Shown here piece by piece: positions 8,363 through 17,876 of a stretch of DNA of 64,000 nucleotides. Source of the stretch: Stenotrophomonas nitritireducens (GTDB lineage: Bacteria; Pseudomonadota; Gammaproteobacteria; Xanthomonadales; Xanthomonadaceae); assembly GCF_001431425.1 (NCBI RefSeq), contig NZ_LDJG01000011.1, positions 103,791-167,790 of the forward strand, read 5' to 3'. Positions within the stretch are counted from its first letter, which is position 1; every line of letters starts with the position of its first letter. The translations under genes and the position numbers were made by a program. The notes beneath the pieces are model-generated. The model saw nothing but the letters and a program-made list of their open reading frames with translations, was not told where the DNA came from and made no database searches.

Positions 8363-9049
8363 TCAGAATTCCAGGTCCAGCGCCGCGCAGAGGTAATCGA
8401 CGAACGGCCCCAGCGCGGCAAGGTCGGTGGCGAGCGTCTGGCGCAGGCGCGGACCGGTCATGACTGCATCGTCCAGCGGGCGCCACAGCACCCAGTTGCG
8501 ATGCTTGAGGTCGTCGATGCATTCGAAATCGGCGGGGAAGCCGCGTGGCGCGCGCACCAGCTTTTCGCTGGTCTCGAATTCGTAGCGCCGGCGCGTGGCC
8601 GGCGCATGCGCGGCGGCCTTCCAGCTGCCGGGATTGTCGAAGATGAACTGGCGGATGCGGCGCTGCGTGTCCGGCTCTGGATGCCAGATGCCGGCACCGA
8701 CGAAACTCTCGCCAGGCGCCAGGTGGATGTAGTACGACGGCGCCGGCACCTGCTTGCGGCGCTCATGGAACAGGCGTGCGCCCTGCCAGGTCTTGTACGG
8801 GGTCTTGTCATTGGAGAAGCGCGAGTCGCGGTAGATGCGGAACAGCGAGCCGCCGACGGTGCGCGGGTCGGCGCGGAAATGCGCGCTGACCTGCGCCAGG
8901 TCCGGTTGCAGGTCGGCGATCAGGCGCAGGAACGGCTGCCGCACGTGTTCTTCGTACTGGTGCTTGTGTTCTGCGAACCAGGGCTTCTCGTTGTGGCGGG
9001 CGAGGCCGCGCAGGAACTTGAAACTGGCGTCGCTGAAATAGGCGGTCAT
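8363..9049 (-). CDS. DUF2461 family protein (TIGR02453)
   Basis: A 228-residue soluble protein of the widespread uncharacterised DUF2461 family. Typical segments are FLRGLARHNEKPWFAEHK at the N-terminus, FRIYRDSRFSNDKTPYKT and YYIHLAPGESFVGAGIW in the centre. The function of the family is not known. Its ATG overlaps the sbcB stop by ATGA (9046-9049), so it is translationally coupled to exonuclease I, a hint but no proof of a link with DNA repair. Confidence 0.88.
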   Translation of the reverse strand: MTAYFSDASFKFLRGLARHNEKPWFAEHKHQYEEHVRQPFLRLIADLQPDLAQVSAHFRADPRTVGGSLFRIYRDSRFSNDKTPYKTWQGARLFHERRKQVPAPSYYIHLAPGESFVGAGIWHPEPDTQRRIRQFIFDNPGSWKAAAHAPATRRRYEFETSEKLVRAPRGFPADFECIDDLKHRNWVLWRPLDDAVMTGPRLRQTLATDLAALGPFVDYLCAALDLEF

Positions 9050-10485
9050 GGCGTTTCCTGCAGGGTGTGGCGCCACTGCTCCAGTGCATCGAGCAGGGCC
9101 AGCGAGGCGGGATTGTCGTGGTGTTCGCCGCGCAGCGTGCTGATCTGCGCCAGGTATTCGTCCATCGTCTGTTCGGCCATGCCCGGCGTGGTGAAGCGGC
9201 GATGGCGGTAGTCGTCCCAGCGCGCCCGTTCGCCGGCATCCAGCGTGTGCGGATGGTTGCGCGCGCGGTAGCGGAACAGCAGCTCCGGCAGGCGCGGGTC
9301 GCGGAAGTTCGCTTCCATCCCGGCCAGCGCGTCGGGCGGGCAGGTGCGCACGCGCGCCAGCTGCGCGCGGTCGCCCTCGGCGAGGAAACCGTCGTACAGC
9401 GCGCCGTCGGGATCGGGCGGGCCCTCGGCCGGACGCTCGCGGGCGAACACCCGGCGTACCTTCTCGGCCAGTTCGGGCCCATGCGCGCGCAGCTGCGCGG
9501 CGCGCGCCTCCACGGCCGCCGGGTCGATGCCCAGCCGCTCGAAATCGGGGGCGCGCAGGTGGTTCCAGGCCACCAGCGCCGGCACCTTGTTCAGGTGCAC
9601 TTCCTTGAGCGGGATGCGCTGCTGGCCTTCGGGCAGGTCGGCGGCGCGGGTATACAGGCGCTGCGTGATCTCCTCCACGGACAGGTCCAGCAGCGCCTGC
9701 GGGTCGCTGTCCAGGTCGAACACGATGACCCGGTTGCCGATGTGCGGGTGCGTGGCCAGCGGCAGTACCGGTGCCGCGCACAGGCGGCTGGCGGGGTAGC
9801 GCATCGAGATGTGCAGCGCCGGCTGCATCGCCACCATGTCCAGCAGGCTGGCGACGAAACGCTTGTCGCGCAGCTTCAGCGCGTAGTCCCACATGCGCGG
9901 CTGCGCCTGCCGGAACTTCCGCGCCATGCCGATGGTGGCATGCACGTCGGACAGCGCCTCGTGCGCATCGCCTTGGCGCACGTCGTTGGCCAGGGCCAGG
10001 TGCTCGAGCTTGAACGAAGTAGCGCCGTCCTCGCGCTGCGGCCAGACGATGCCGTCCGGGCGCAGCGCATGCACCAGCCGCAGCATGTCCAGCAAATCCC
10101 AGCGCGAGTTGCCGCCGCGCCACTCGCGCTCGTAGGGGTCGAAGAAATTGCGGAACAGGCCGTGGCGGACGAACTCGTCGTCGAAGCGCAGCGTGTTGTA
10201 GCCCAGCGTGCAGGTCTGCGGGCGCGCCATCAGCTCGGCGATGCGGGCGAAGGCCTCGGCCTCGCTCACGCCCTCGGCCAGCGCGCACTGCGGCGTGATG
10301 CCGGTGATCAGCGTGGCGATGGGCGAGGGCAGCAGGTCGTTGGCCGGCCTGACGAAGAAGCTGACCGGCTCCTCGATGGCCTGCAGCTGCGCGTCGGTAC
10401 GCACCGCGGCGAACTGCGCGATGCGGGTGCGGCGCGGATCCTGGCCGAAGGTCTCGAGGTCGTAGAACAGGAAGGTATCGGGCAT
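9046..10485 (-). CDS. sbcB: Exodeoxyribonuclease I
   Basis: Degrades single-stranded DNA 3' to 5' in recombination and mismatch repair. The 479-residue protein begins MPDTFLFYDLETFGQDP, the ExoI motif of the DEDDh nuclease family (D10 and E12 as metal ligands), followed by the SH3-like and helical C-terminal regions typical of ExoI (for example CTLGYNTLRFDDEFVRH around residue 95). Length is normal (E. coli about 475). I start at 10485 where family similarity begins; the frame is open 22 codons upstream. It lies 72 bases after kmo on the same strand and overlaps the DUF2461 gene. Confidence 0.95.
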   Translation of the reverse strand: MPDTFLFYDLETFGQDPRRTRIAQFAAVRTDAQLQAIEEPVSFFVRPANDLLPSPIATLITGITPQCALAEGVSEAEAFARIAELMARPQTCTLGYNTLRFDDEFVRHGLFRNFFDPYEREWRGGNSRWDLLDMLRLVHALRPDGIVWPQREDGATSFKLEHLALANDVRQGDAHEALSDVHATIGMARKFRQAQPRMWDYALKLRDKRFVASLLDMVAMQPALHISMRYPASRLCAAPVLPLATHPHIGNRVIVFDLDSDPQALLDLSVEEITQRLYTRAADLPEGQQRIPLKEVHLNKVPALVAWNHLRAPDFERLGIDPAAVEARAAQLRAHGPELAEKVRRVFARERPAEGPPDPDGALYDGFLAEGDRAQLARVRTCPPDALAGMEANFRDPRLPELLFRYRARNHPHTLDAGERARWDDYRHRRFTTPGMAEQTMDEYLAQISTLRGEHHDNPASLALLDALEQWRHTLQETP

Positions 10486-10557
10486 GGGTGTCTTACCGTC
10501 GGCCAGTGGTTTTCGCCGGTCGTGGCGACGGCGTCGTTGCCTGTCGGGCACGGGTCA

Positions 10558-11931
10558 TCAGTACGCTCCTTCCAGCACCGGCAACTGCGCCTGGATGATG
10601 TCCTCCAGCGCGGCCCAGTCGATATGCTCCAGCGTGGCGTGGCCGGCGCTGGCCGCGGCGAGGATGCGTTGCTGCAGCCGCGTGCGTTCCAGCGCCACCG
10701 CGTACGGCGTGTGCAGGAAGGTGACCATGGTGTAGTGCGGCACGAAGCGCGTGGGCCAGCGCCGCTGCAGTTCCTGTTCCAGTTCGCGCTGCAGCAGGAA
10801 GACCGGGTCGGCGACGTGGTCGCGCATCTCCAGGTAGTTGTCCAGCGCCATCTGCTGGATCGCCGCGGCGTTGGGCTTGCGCTCGGCCTCGAAGGCGGCG
10901 AAGGCCCGCGCGGGATCCTCGTGCCTTTCCAGCAGGTCCGCCAGCGCGATGCAGTCCTCGAACGCGCAGTTCATGCCCTGGCCGTGGAACGGCACCATCG
11001 CGTGCGCGGCGTCGCCGAGCAGCACCGCCTTGCCGCCCAGGTGCCAGCGGTCAAGGTGCAGGGTGCCGAGCAGGCCGGGCGGGTGTTGTTCCCAGTCGCG
11101 GCGCAGGTGCGGGATCAGCGGCAGCGCGTCGGCGAACTCGCGCGCGAACAGAGCCTCGGCCTCGGCGCCGCTGCGCACCGTGGCGAAACTCGGATCGCCC
11201 TCGTTGGGCAGGAACAGGGTGACGGTGAAGGTGCCTTCGTCGTTGGGCAGGGCGATGCACATGTAGCGGCCGCGCGGCCAGATATGCAGTGCGTTGGCTT
11301 CGATCCTGAAGCCGTTGTCGACACCGGGCGGGATCTCCAGCTCCTTGTAGGAGTGGTCGAGGAACTCGGTGCGTTCGCCCAGCGGCGACTTGCGGTTCAT
11401 CGCCGCGCGCAGCGCCGAGCCGGCGCCGTCGGCGCCGACCAGGGGCGTATCGAAGTGGATGTCGTGCGGCTGGTCGTCGCGGTCGTCGATGAAGCGCGCA
11501 TAGCCGGCGTCGAAATCCACCGTGTGCAGGCGGCGGTGGAAATGGAAGCGGGCGCCGGCGTCCTCGGCCAGCTGCAGCAGGGTGGTGTTGAGGTCCTTGC
11601 GGTGCACCGACCAGATCACTTCGCTGTCGTCGCGGCCGTAGCGCTGCAGCTGCGGCGCACCGCCATCGCGCGGGTGCACCATGCGTCCGCGCATCATCAC
11701 CGTGCGCTCCATCACCGCCGCTTCAACGCCGGCCTGGCGCAGTGCGTTGCGGCCGCGTTCGGCCAGCGCGAGATTGATCGAGCGGCCGCTTTCGTAATCG
11801 GCCACGCGTGGGTCGCCGCGGCGTTCGTAGACGGTGACGCGCCAGCCGCGGCGCGAGAGCAGGATGGCGAGTAGGGAGCCGGCCAGGCCGGCGCCGATCA
11901 GGGTCAGGTGACGCGGGGAGGAAACGCTCAA
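10558..11931 (-). CDS. kmo: Kynurenine 3-monooxygenase
   Basis: FAD- and NADPH-dependent hydroxylase turning L-kynurenine into 3-hydroxykynurenine. The 457-residue protein has the flavoprotein hydroxylase GXGXXG (LIGAGLAGSLLA, residues about 11-22), ESGRSINLALAERG with the substrate-binding arginine, and the second FAD motif LGDAAHAMVPFHGQGMN. Its initiator is TTG (11931), with GGAA some ten bases before; no ATG or GTG fits. It sits 18 bases after kynU and ahead of sbcB. With kynU and the dioxygenase it completes the step from kynurenine to 3-hydroxyanthranilate and on to quinolinate for NAD. The C-terminus is hydrophilic, unlike mitochondrial forms. Confidence 0.96.
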   Translation of the reverse strand: MSVSSPRHLTLIGAGLAGSLLAILLSRRGWRVTVYERRGDPRVADYESGRSINLALAERGRNALRQAGVEAAVMERTVMMRGRMVHPRDGGAPQLQRYGRDDSEVIWSVHRKDLNTTLLQLAEDAGARFHFHRRLHTVDFDAGYARFIDDRDDQPHDIHFDTPLVGADGAGSALRAAMNRKSPLGERTEFLDHSYKELEIPPGVDNGFRIEANALHIWPRGRYMCIALPNDEGTFTVTLFLPNEGDPSFATVRSGAEAEALFAREFADALPLIPHLRRDWEQHPPGLLGTLHLDRWHLGGKAVLLGDAAHAMVPFHGQGMNCAFEDCIALADLLERHEDPARAFAAFEAERKPNAAAIQQMALDNYLEMRDHVADPVFLLQRELEQELQRRWPTRFVPHYTMVTFLHTPYAVALERTRLQQRILAAASAGHATLEHIDWAALEDIIQAQLPVLEGAY

Positions 11932-11949
11932 GTCGGTGGTTCCGTTGGA

Positions 11950-13224
11950 TCAGGGGCCGGCCCAGGCTTCCACTTCCTCGACGAAGCGCAGCACGTCGCG
12001 GTAGCGGTTGTACATGGGGGTCGGGGAAATGCGGATCACGTCGGGCTCGCGCCAGTCGCCCAGCACGCCGACCGACTGCAGGTATTCGAACAGCGAACGG
12101 CCCTGTTCGCGTCCGCCGGCCACGCGCAGCGACAACTGGCAGCCGCGCCGCCCGGTCTCGGCGGGGGTGACGATCTGCAGCACGTTGGACAGGCGTGCGC
12201 GCACCAGCGTCTCCAGGTAGCCGGTCAGCTGCAGCGACTTGGCGCGCAGCGCTTCCATGCCGGCCTGGTCGAACAGTTCCAGCGAGGCGCGCAGCGGCGC
12301 CAGCCCCAGCACCGGCGGATTGCTCAGCTGCCAGCCCTCGGCGCCCAGTTCGGGCACGAACTCCGGCGCCATGCGGAAGCGCGTGGCCTGCTCATGGCCC
12401 CACCAGCCGGCGAAGCGCGGCAGCGTGGTGTCGCGGGCGTGGCGCTCGTGCACGAAACAACCGGCGACCGCGCCCGGGCCGCCGTTGAGGTATTTGTAGT
12501 GGCACCACACCGCGAAATCGGGGGCGACATCGTGCAGCGCCAGCGACACGTTGCCGACCGAGTGGGCCAGGTCGAAGCCGATGTTGGCGCCCTGCGCGCG
12601 TGCCAGCCGGGTGATCGCATCCAGGTCGAACGCCTGTCCGGTGCGGTACTGCACGCCGGGCCACAACACCAATGCCACGCGCCTGCCGTGCTCGGCGATG
12701 GCGCGTTCGATCGCCGCCATCGACAGCGTGCCGTTGGCCTCGTCCGGCTGCACTTCGATCAGGTCGGTGGCCGGATCGAAACCATGGAAGCGGATCTGCG
12801 CCTCGACCGCGTGGCGGTCGGTGGGGAAGGCGCCGGCTTCCATCAGGATCGCCGGGCGCTCGCGCGTGGGCCGGTAGAAGCTGACCATCATCAGGTGCAG
12901 GTTCACGCTCAGCGTGTTCATCGCCACCACTTCCACCGGCTGCGCGCCGACCACGCGCGCCAGCTGGTCGCGCACCAGGCGGTGGTAGTTCATCCAATGG
13001 GTCGGGCCGGTGAAGTGGCCTTCGACCGCGATGCGCGCCCACAGGTCCATCACCTCCTGCACCATCGCCTGCGCGCCGCGCGGCTGCAGGCCGAGCGAGT
13101 TGCCGACGAAGTAGGCCTGGTCGGCGCCCTGGTGCTGCGGGAACAGGAACTGGCCGCGCAGCTGGCGCAGCGGATCTGCCGCATCGAGCGCGGTGGCATG
13201 GGCCGGGGACAGGATTTCGTTCAT
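11950..13224 (-). CDS. kynU: Kynureninase
   Basis: Pyridoxal phosphate enzyme that cleaves 3-hydroxykynurenine (or kynurenine) to 3-hydroxyanthranilate (or anthranilate) and alanine. The 424-residue protein shows YFVGNSLGLQPRG near the N-terminus, IGFDLAHSVGN, and WCHYKYLNGGPGA in which K244 is the expected PLP lysine. ATG at 13224 is chosen because similarity begins at MNEILSPAHA; the frame stays open 17 codons further upstream. It is followed by kmo 18 bases downstream. A palindromic repeat pair separates it from the dioxygenase gene upstream, so the operon may be interrupted or regulated there. Confidence 0.96.
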   Translation of the reverse strand: MNEILSPAHATALDAADPLRQLRGQFLFPQHQGADQAYFVGNSLGLQPRGAQAMVQEVMDLWARIAVEGHFTGPTHWMNYHRLVRDQLARVVGAQPVEVVAMNTLSVNLHLMMVSFYRPTRERPAILMEAGAFPTDRHAVEAQIRFHGFDPATDLIEVQPDEANGTLSMAAIERAIAEHGRRVALVLWPGVQYRTGQAFDLDAITRLARAQGANIGFDLAHSVGNVSLALHDVAPDFAVWCHYKYLNGGPGAVAGCFVHERHARDTTLPRFAGWWGHEQATRFRMAPEFVPELGAEGWQLSNPPVLGLAPLRASLELFDQAGMEALRAKSLQLTGYLETLVRARLSNVLQIVTPAETGRRGCQLSLRVAGGREQGRSLFEYLQSVGVLGDWREPDVIRISPTPMYNRYRDVLRFVEEVEAWAGP

Positions 13225-13280
13225 CGTGGCGCGCGCATTGAAGGGTTGCCGCAGTGTACCGCCGGCCCGCGGCACACGGT

Positions 13281-13366
13281 CGTAGGAGCGGCTTCAGCCG
13301 CGATGGGGCTTGCCCGACGAAGGGTTCGACCGGTAAAGCCCCATCGCGGCTGAAGCCGCTCCTACG
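13281..13366. repeat. Inverted pair of GTAGGAGCGGCTTCAGCC repeats
   Basis: Two perfect 31-base arms (13281-13311 and 13336-13366), each beginning CGTAGGAGCGGCTTCAGCC when read outward-in, separated by 24 bases. This short element is common between genes of xanthomonads and pseudomonads and behaves as a REP-like doublet. It would form a very stable hairpin in the transcript between the dioxygenase and kynureninase genes. Confidence 0.9.
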
Positions 13367-13397
13367 GGGGCGTGTGGCGGTGCGTGCCGGAGGGCGC

Positions 13398-13913
13398 TCA
13401 GCCCTGTGCCGGCAGCGGATGCACCGCGCCGCACTGCATGCAGGTGCGGTGCTGCAGGGAGGAATGGAAACGGTCGAATACCCTGGGCAGGTCGGTCTCG
13501 ATGTTGCCCAGGTGGAAGAACTCTTCGTACAGCTTGTGGTTGCACCGTTCGCAATGCCAGGCCACGCCGTCGAGTTCGTGCGGCAGGCGCTTGCGCTCGA
13601 CCACCAGGCCGATGCCGCCCGGCGGGCGCCGCGGCGAATGCGGTACCCGCGGCGGCAGCAGGAAGATCTCGCCGGCGCGGATCGGGATGTCGCGTACCGC
13701 GCCGTCCTCCTGCACCTTGAGCACCATCTCGCCCTCGAGCTGGTAGAACCACTCCGGGCCTTCGTCGTAATGGAAGTCGGTGCGCGCGTTGGGCCCGCCG
13801 ACCACCATGACGATGAAGTCGCCGTTGTCGATCATCCTGTTGCCCACCGGCGGCTTGAGCAGGTGGCGGTTGTCCTCGATCCAGGCGTGCAGGTTGATCG
13901 GCGAGGCGAGCAT
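13398..13913 (-). CDS. nbaC: 3-hydroxyanthranilate 3,4-dioxygenase
   Basis: Non-haem iron enzyme opening the ring of 3-hydroxyanthranilate; the product closes spontaneously to quinolinate. The 171-residue cupin has the iron ligands H48, E54 ([16 protein letters not shown]) and H92 (VPHSP), and a rubredoxin-like second metal site with C121/C124 (CERC) and C158/C161 (CMQC), as in the bacterial enzymes. Weak CGGAA ribosome binding site. It is the first kynurenine gene in the minus-strand run, 19 bases after carbonic anhydrase, and precedes the palindromic doublet and kynU. Fits NAD synthesis from tryptophan. Confidence 0.95.
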   Translation of the reverse strand: MLASPINLHAWIEDNRHLLKPPVGNRMIDNGDFIVMVVGGPNARTDFHYDEGPEWFYQLEGEMVLKVQEDGAVRDIPIRAGEIFLLPPRVPHSPRRPPGGIGLVVERKRLPHELDGVAWHCERCNHKLYEEFFHLGNIETDLPRVFDRFHSSLQHRTCMQCGAVHPLPAQG

Positions 13914-13932
13914 GGTCGGTTCCGGTCGGGAA

Positions 13933-14595
13933 TCAGTCGCGCCGGCCGTGGCGCGGAACGAAGGCCAGGGCGCTCTCGTAGGCCGGTTTCAGGTCTTCGG
14001 CCGCTCCCACGTCGATGCCCATCTCGCTGACGCGGCCGTCCTTGAGGCTGTAGACCCAGCCGTGCACCATGAGTTTCTGGCCGCGCGCCCAGGCGTCCTC
14101 GACGATGGTCGAGCGGCACAGGTTGGCGACCTGCTCGATGACGTTCAGCTCGCACAGGCGGGCATGCTTGAGCTCGTCGTCCTCGATCGCATCGAGGATC
14201 GCCGAGTGCTTCTGCGCCACGTCGCCGACATGGCGCAGCCAGTTGTCGGCCAGGCCGACGCGGGTATTGTGCAGGCAGGCGTGCACGCCGCCGCAGCCGT
14301 AGTGGCCGACGATCAGGATGTGCTTCACCTTCAGCTGGTCCACCGCGTACTGCACCACGCTCAGGCAGTTCAGGTCGCTGTGCGCCACCACGTTGGCGAC
14401 GTTGCGATGCACGAATACCTCGCCCGGGGCCATGCCGATGATCTGGTTGGCCGGCACGCGCGAGTCGGAGCAGCCGATCCACAGGTATTCCGGATGTTGC
14501 TGCTTGGCCAGCTGGTGGAAGAACTCGGGATCTTCCTTGGCGATCCGGTCCGCCCATTCGCGGTTGTTCTGCAGCAGCCTGCGGATGTCTTTCAT
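13933..14595 (-). CDS. can: Beta-class carbonic anhydrase
   Basis: Zinc enzyme interconverting carbon dioxide and bicarbonate in the cytoplasm. The 220-residue protein keeps all ligands and catalytic residues at the same positions as E. coli Can: C42, D44 and R46 (GCSDSR), H98 and C101 (VGHYGCGGV). ATG at 14595 with AGGGA upstream; the frame is open another 39 codons, but those are low-complexity and overlap the next gene. It lies 74 bases after the FMN-binding protein gene and 19 bases before the kynurenine dioxygenase. Confidence 0.96.
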   Translation of the reverse strand: MKDIRRLLQNNREWADRIAKEDPEFFHQLAKQQHPEYLWIGCSDSRVPANQIIGMAPGEVFVHRNVANVVAHSDLNCLSVVQYAVDQLKVKHILIVGHYGCGGVHACLHNTRVGLADNWLRHVGDVAQKHSAILDAIEDDELKHARLCELNVIEQVANLCRSTIVEDAWARGQKLMVHGWVYSLKDGRVSEMGIDVGAAEDLKPAYESALAFVPRHGRRD

Positions 14596-14669
14596 TTGGG
14601 GTGTCCCTGACGTCGGTGGGGAGGATGGCGCGGCCAGCATGGCCGCGTCGTCGCGGGAAACGGGGGCGC

Positions 14670-15308
14670 TCAGTCGCCGGCGGCGGCCTGCCCGCGATGC
14701 CGGCGCATCCATTGCGCCAGTTCATGGGAAGCATGGCCGGGCAGGCGTTCCAGCGCGGCGATCACCGCCTGCTGGTTGGCGTCCGGGTGGTTCTGGCTGA
14801 GTTTCAGTTTGATCTGTACCTGTTCGACCTGGAAGCGGAAGCCGACGATGCCGCGCAACTGGCGGCGCTGCTCGTCGCGCTCCGGTTCGAAGCGCCAGGC
14901 CTGGCCGACGCCCGCCTCGAAGTGGTCGCTGAGTTCGCCGACCAGTGCGGCCAGCGCGTCTTCATCGTCGAAGGGCTCCAGGCGGCCGCGCAGTTCGGCG
15001 CTGGCATAGTTCCAGGTCGGCACGCGCGCGGCGCTGTCCTTGTCCGGATACCAGCTGGCCGACACATAACCGTGCGGGCCATCGACCAGCACCTTGGCGG
15101 CACCGGCCTGACGTGCCTGCGGGTTGGCCCGGGCCCAGTGGCCGAGCAGTTCGATGCGCTCGCCGTCGCGCCGGTACAGCACCGGCAGCCGGGTCAGCTC
15201 GGGCAGGCCGTCGGCACCGGTGGTCAGCACCGTGACGAACGGATCGCGCTGCAGCAGGCGATCCAGCCACACCAGATCATGCTCGGCGAAGGCGCGCGGG
15301 GTGAACAC
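14670..15308 (-). CDS. PaiB-like FMN-binding protein
   Basis: A 212-residue protein of the FMN-binding/PaiB family (PF04299), related to the Bacillus protease-synthesis repressor PaiB and to haem-associated flavin proteins. FTPRAFAEHDLVWLDRLL is the standard N-terminus; YVSASWYPDKDSAARVPTWN is the family's FMN-contact region, and IVGFRFQVEQVQIKLKLSQN closes the domain. Starts with GTG at 15308, seven bases after the stop of the previous gene. Regulatory function should not be assumed outside Bacillus. Confidence 0.85.
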   Translation of the reverse strand: MFTPRAFAEHDLVWLDRLLQRDPFVTVLTTGADGLPELTRLPVLYRRDGERIELLGHWARANPQARQAGAAKVLVDGPHGYVSASWYPDKDSAARVPTWNYASAELRGRLEPFDDEDALAALVGELSDHFEAGVGQAWRFEPERDEQRRQLRGIVGFRFQVEQVQIKLKLSQNHPDANQQAVIAALERLPGHASHELAQWMRRHRGQAAAGD

Positions 15309-15315
15309 AGGCCGA

Positions 15316-15630
15316 TCAGGCGCGCCCGCCCAGCGACTGCACCATGCGTCCGCGCAGGTCGGCGTCGTTGCCGGCCTGCGGCGGCCGCACTTCATGCAGC
15401 GAGAAGCCGCGCGCCAGCGCGTCCTCTTCGTCCAGCCCGTCCCAGGCGACGAATTCGGCGTCGAACAACTGCGCGCGCGCGGTGTCCTCGCTGTCGTAGC
15501 TCAGGGTGTTGCCGTCGCTGTCCAGCACCTCGGCGGTACCGGCCGGGCGCACGCGCAGGCGCGCCCAGACCAGGGTGGTGCCGAGGCTGGCCAGCCACCA
15601 CTGGTCGGCGGAAGTATCGATGTCGTTCAT
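15316..15630 (-). CDS. Small conserved hypothetical protein
   Basis: A 104-residue acidic soluble protein beginning MNDIDTSADQWWLASLGTTL; it appears in related xanthomonads but I know no function. The segment VWARLRVRPAGTAEVLDSDG suggests a small beta-rich fold. Its ATG overlaps the stop of the membrane-protein gene before it by ATGA (15627-15630), so the pair is coupled. The frame extends 21 codons upstream, but the overlap and similarity support this start. Confidence 0.7.
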   Translation of the reverse strand: MNDIDTSADQWWLASLGTTLVWARLRVRPAGTAEVLDSDGNTLSYDSEDTARAQLFDAEFVAWDGLDEEDALARGFSLHEVRPPQAGNDADLRGRMVQSLGGRA

Positions 15631-15932
15631 TTCATTGCCAGGGAATAAAGCCAGAGCAGGCCGGCCATGCCCAGCCCGAACCAGATCACGCACAGCGCGA
15701 TCCGGGCCGGGGTGGCCAGGCCACTGAGCGCGCGGTCGTCGAGCGCGTGGTAGCGGCCGCCGACCAGCCAGCGCAGTGCCTTGCCGTCGAGGAAGGCGAA
15801 GTCGCCGAAGCCGCCGGCCACCGTGGGATGGCGGTCACGGACATGCACCAGGGTCAGCGGCCAGAAGATCAGGAACGCGCTGAACCCGGCGATGGCGACG
15901 CCGATGAAGCACAGGGCGAAGAACAGGGTCAC
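15627..15932 (-). CDS. Small two-helix membrane protein
   Basis: A 101-residue protein with a hydrophobic N-terminal helix (about residues 2-30, containing FIGVAIAGFSAFLIFWPL) and a second near the C-terminus (about 77-98, IALCVIWFGLGMAGLLWLYS). The middle, RDRHPTVAGGFGDFAFLDG, is probably cytoplasmic. No family name known to me. It overlaps the next gene by four bases and follows asnS by 24 bases on the same strand. Confidence 0.7.
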   Translation of the reverse strand: MTLFFALCFIGVAIAGFSAFLIFWPLTLVHVRDRHPTVAGGFGDFAFLDGKALRWLVGGRYHALDDRALSGLATPARIALCVIWFGLGMAGLLWLYSLAMK

Positions 15933-15956
15933 CGGCGTGGCCTCCGTGTCACTGGG

Positions 15957-17351
<1,395 letters not shown>

Positions 17352-17461
17352 GACTTGAATCCTCTGCTGATCGACTCGATCTGTGAACATGGAATTCTAG
17401 CGGCTGCGCGGCCGGACAGGCGAGGAATCCGCCATCCGGGGCCGGTACAGCCGGCTTTTCC

Positions 17462-17467
17462 TATAAT
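17462..17467 (+). promoter_or_regulatory. Perfect -10 hexamer upstream of the A-type carrier gene
   Basis: TATAAT followed by CGCCCC, 30 bases before the ATG at 17497. No recognisable -35 at 16-18 bases, so it may need an activator or rely on the strong -10. Confidence 0.5.
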
Positions 17468-17496
17468 CGCCCCGCAATCCCCGGAGTCGCTCCCCC

Positions 17497-17835
17497 ATGG
17501 CCATCCATCTCACTCCCGTCGCCTTCGCCCGCGTCCAGCGCTTCGTCGAACAGACTCCCGGCGCGCTGGGCCTGCGTTTCGGCGTGACCCGCACCGGCTG
17601 CTCGGGCTGGGGCCACATCACCGACCTGGCGCGCGAACAGCGCCAGGACGACACCGTGTTCGAGCAGGACGGCGTGCGCATCTTCGTCGACGCCGACAGC
17701 CTGGCGCTGGTGGACGGCACCGAAATCGACTTCGGCAAGCAGGGCCTGAGCGAGACCTTCACCTTCAGGAACCCGAACGCCACCGCCGAGTGCGGGTGCG
17801 GCGAGAGCTTCACCACGGACGAAACCCACCGCTGA
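17497..17835 (+). CDS. A-type iron-sulfur carrier (HesB/IscA family)
   Basis: Scaffold or carrier for iron-sulfur cluster insertion. The 112-residue protein has the three conserved cysteines of A-type carriers: C35 in TGCSGWGH and C99/C101 in CGCGESF, with LVDGTEIDF between. It stands alone, not in an isc or suf operon, so I leave the symbol open (IscA, SufA and ErpA cannot be told apart with certainty). A TATAAT box lies just upstream. Confidence 0.9.
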   Translation: MAIHLTPVAFARVQRFVEQTPGALGLRFGVTRTGCSGWGHITDLAREQRQDDTVFEQDGVRIFVDADSLALVDGTEIDFGKQGLSETFTFRNPNATAECGCGESFTTDETHR

Positions 17836-17876
17836 GGCGCAGCGGCAGGGCGCTGGCCGATGCCGCGCCAGGCGGT

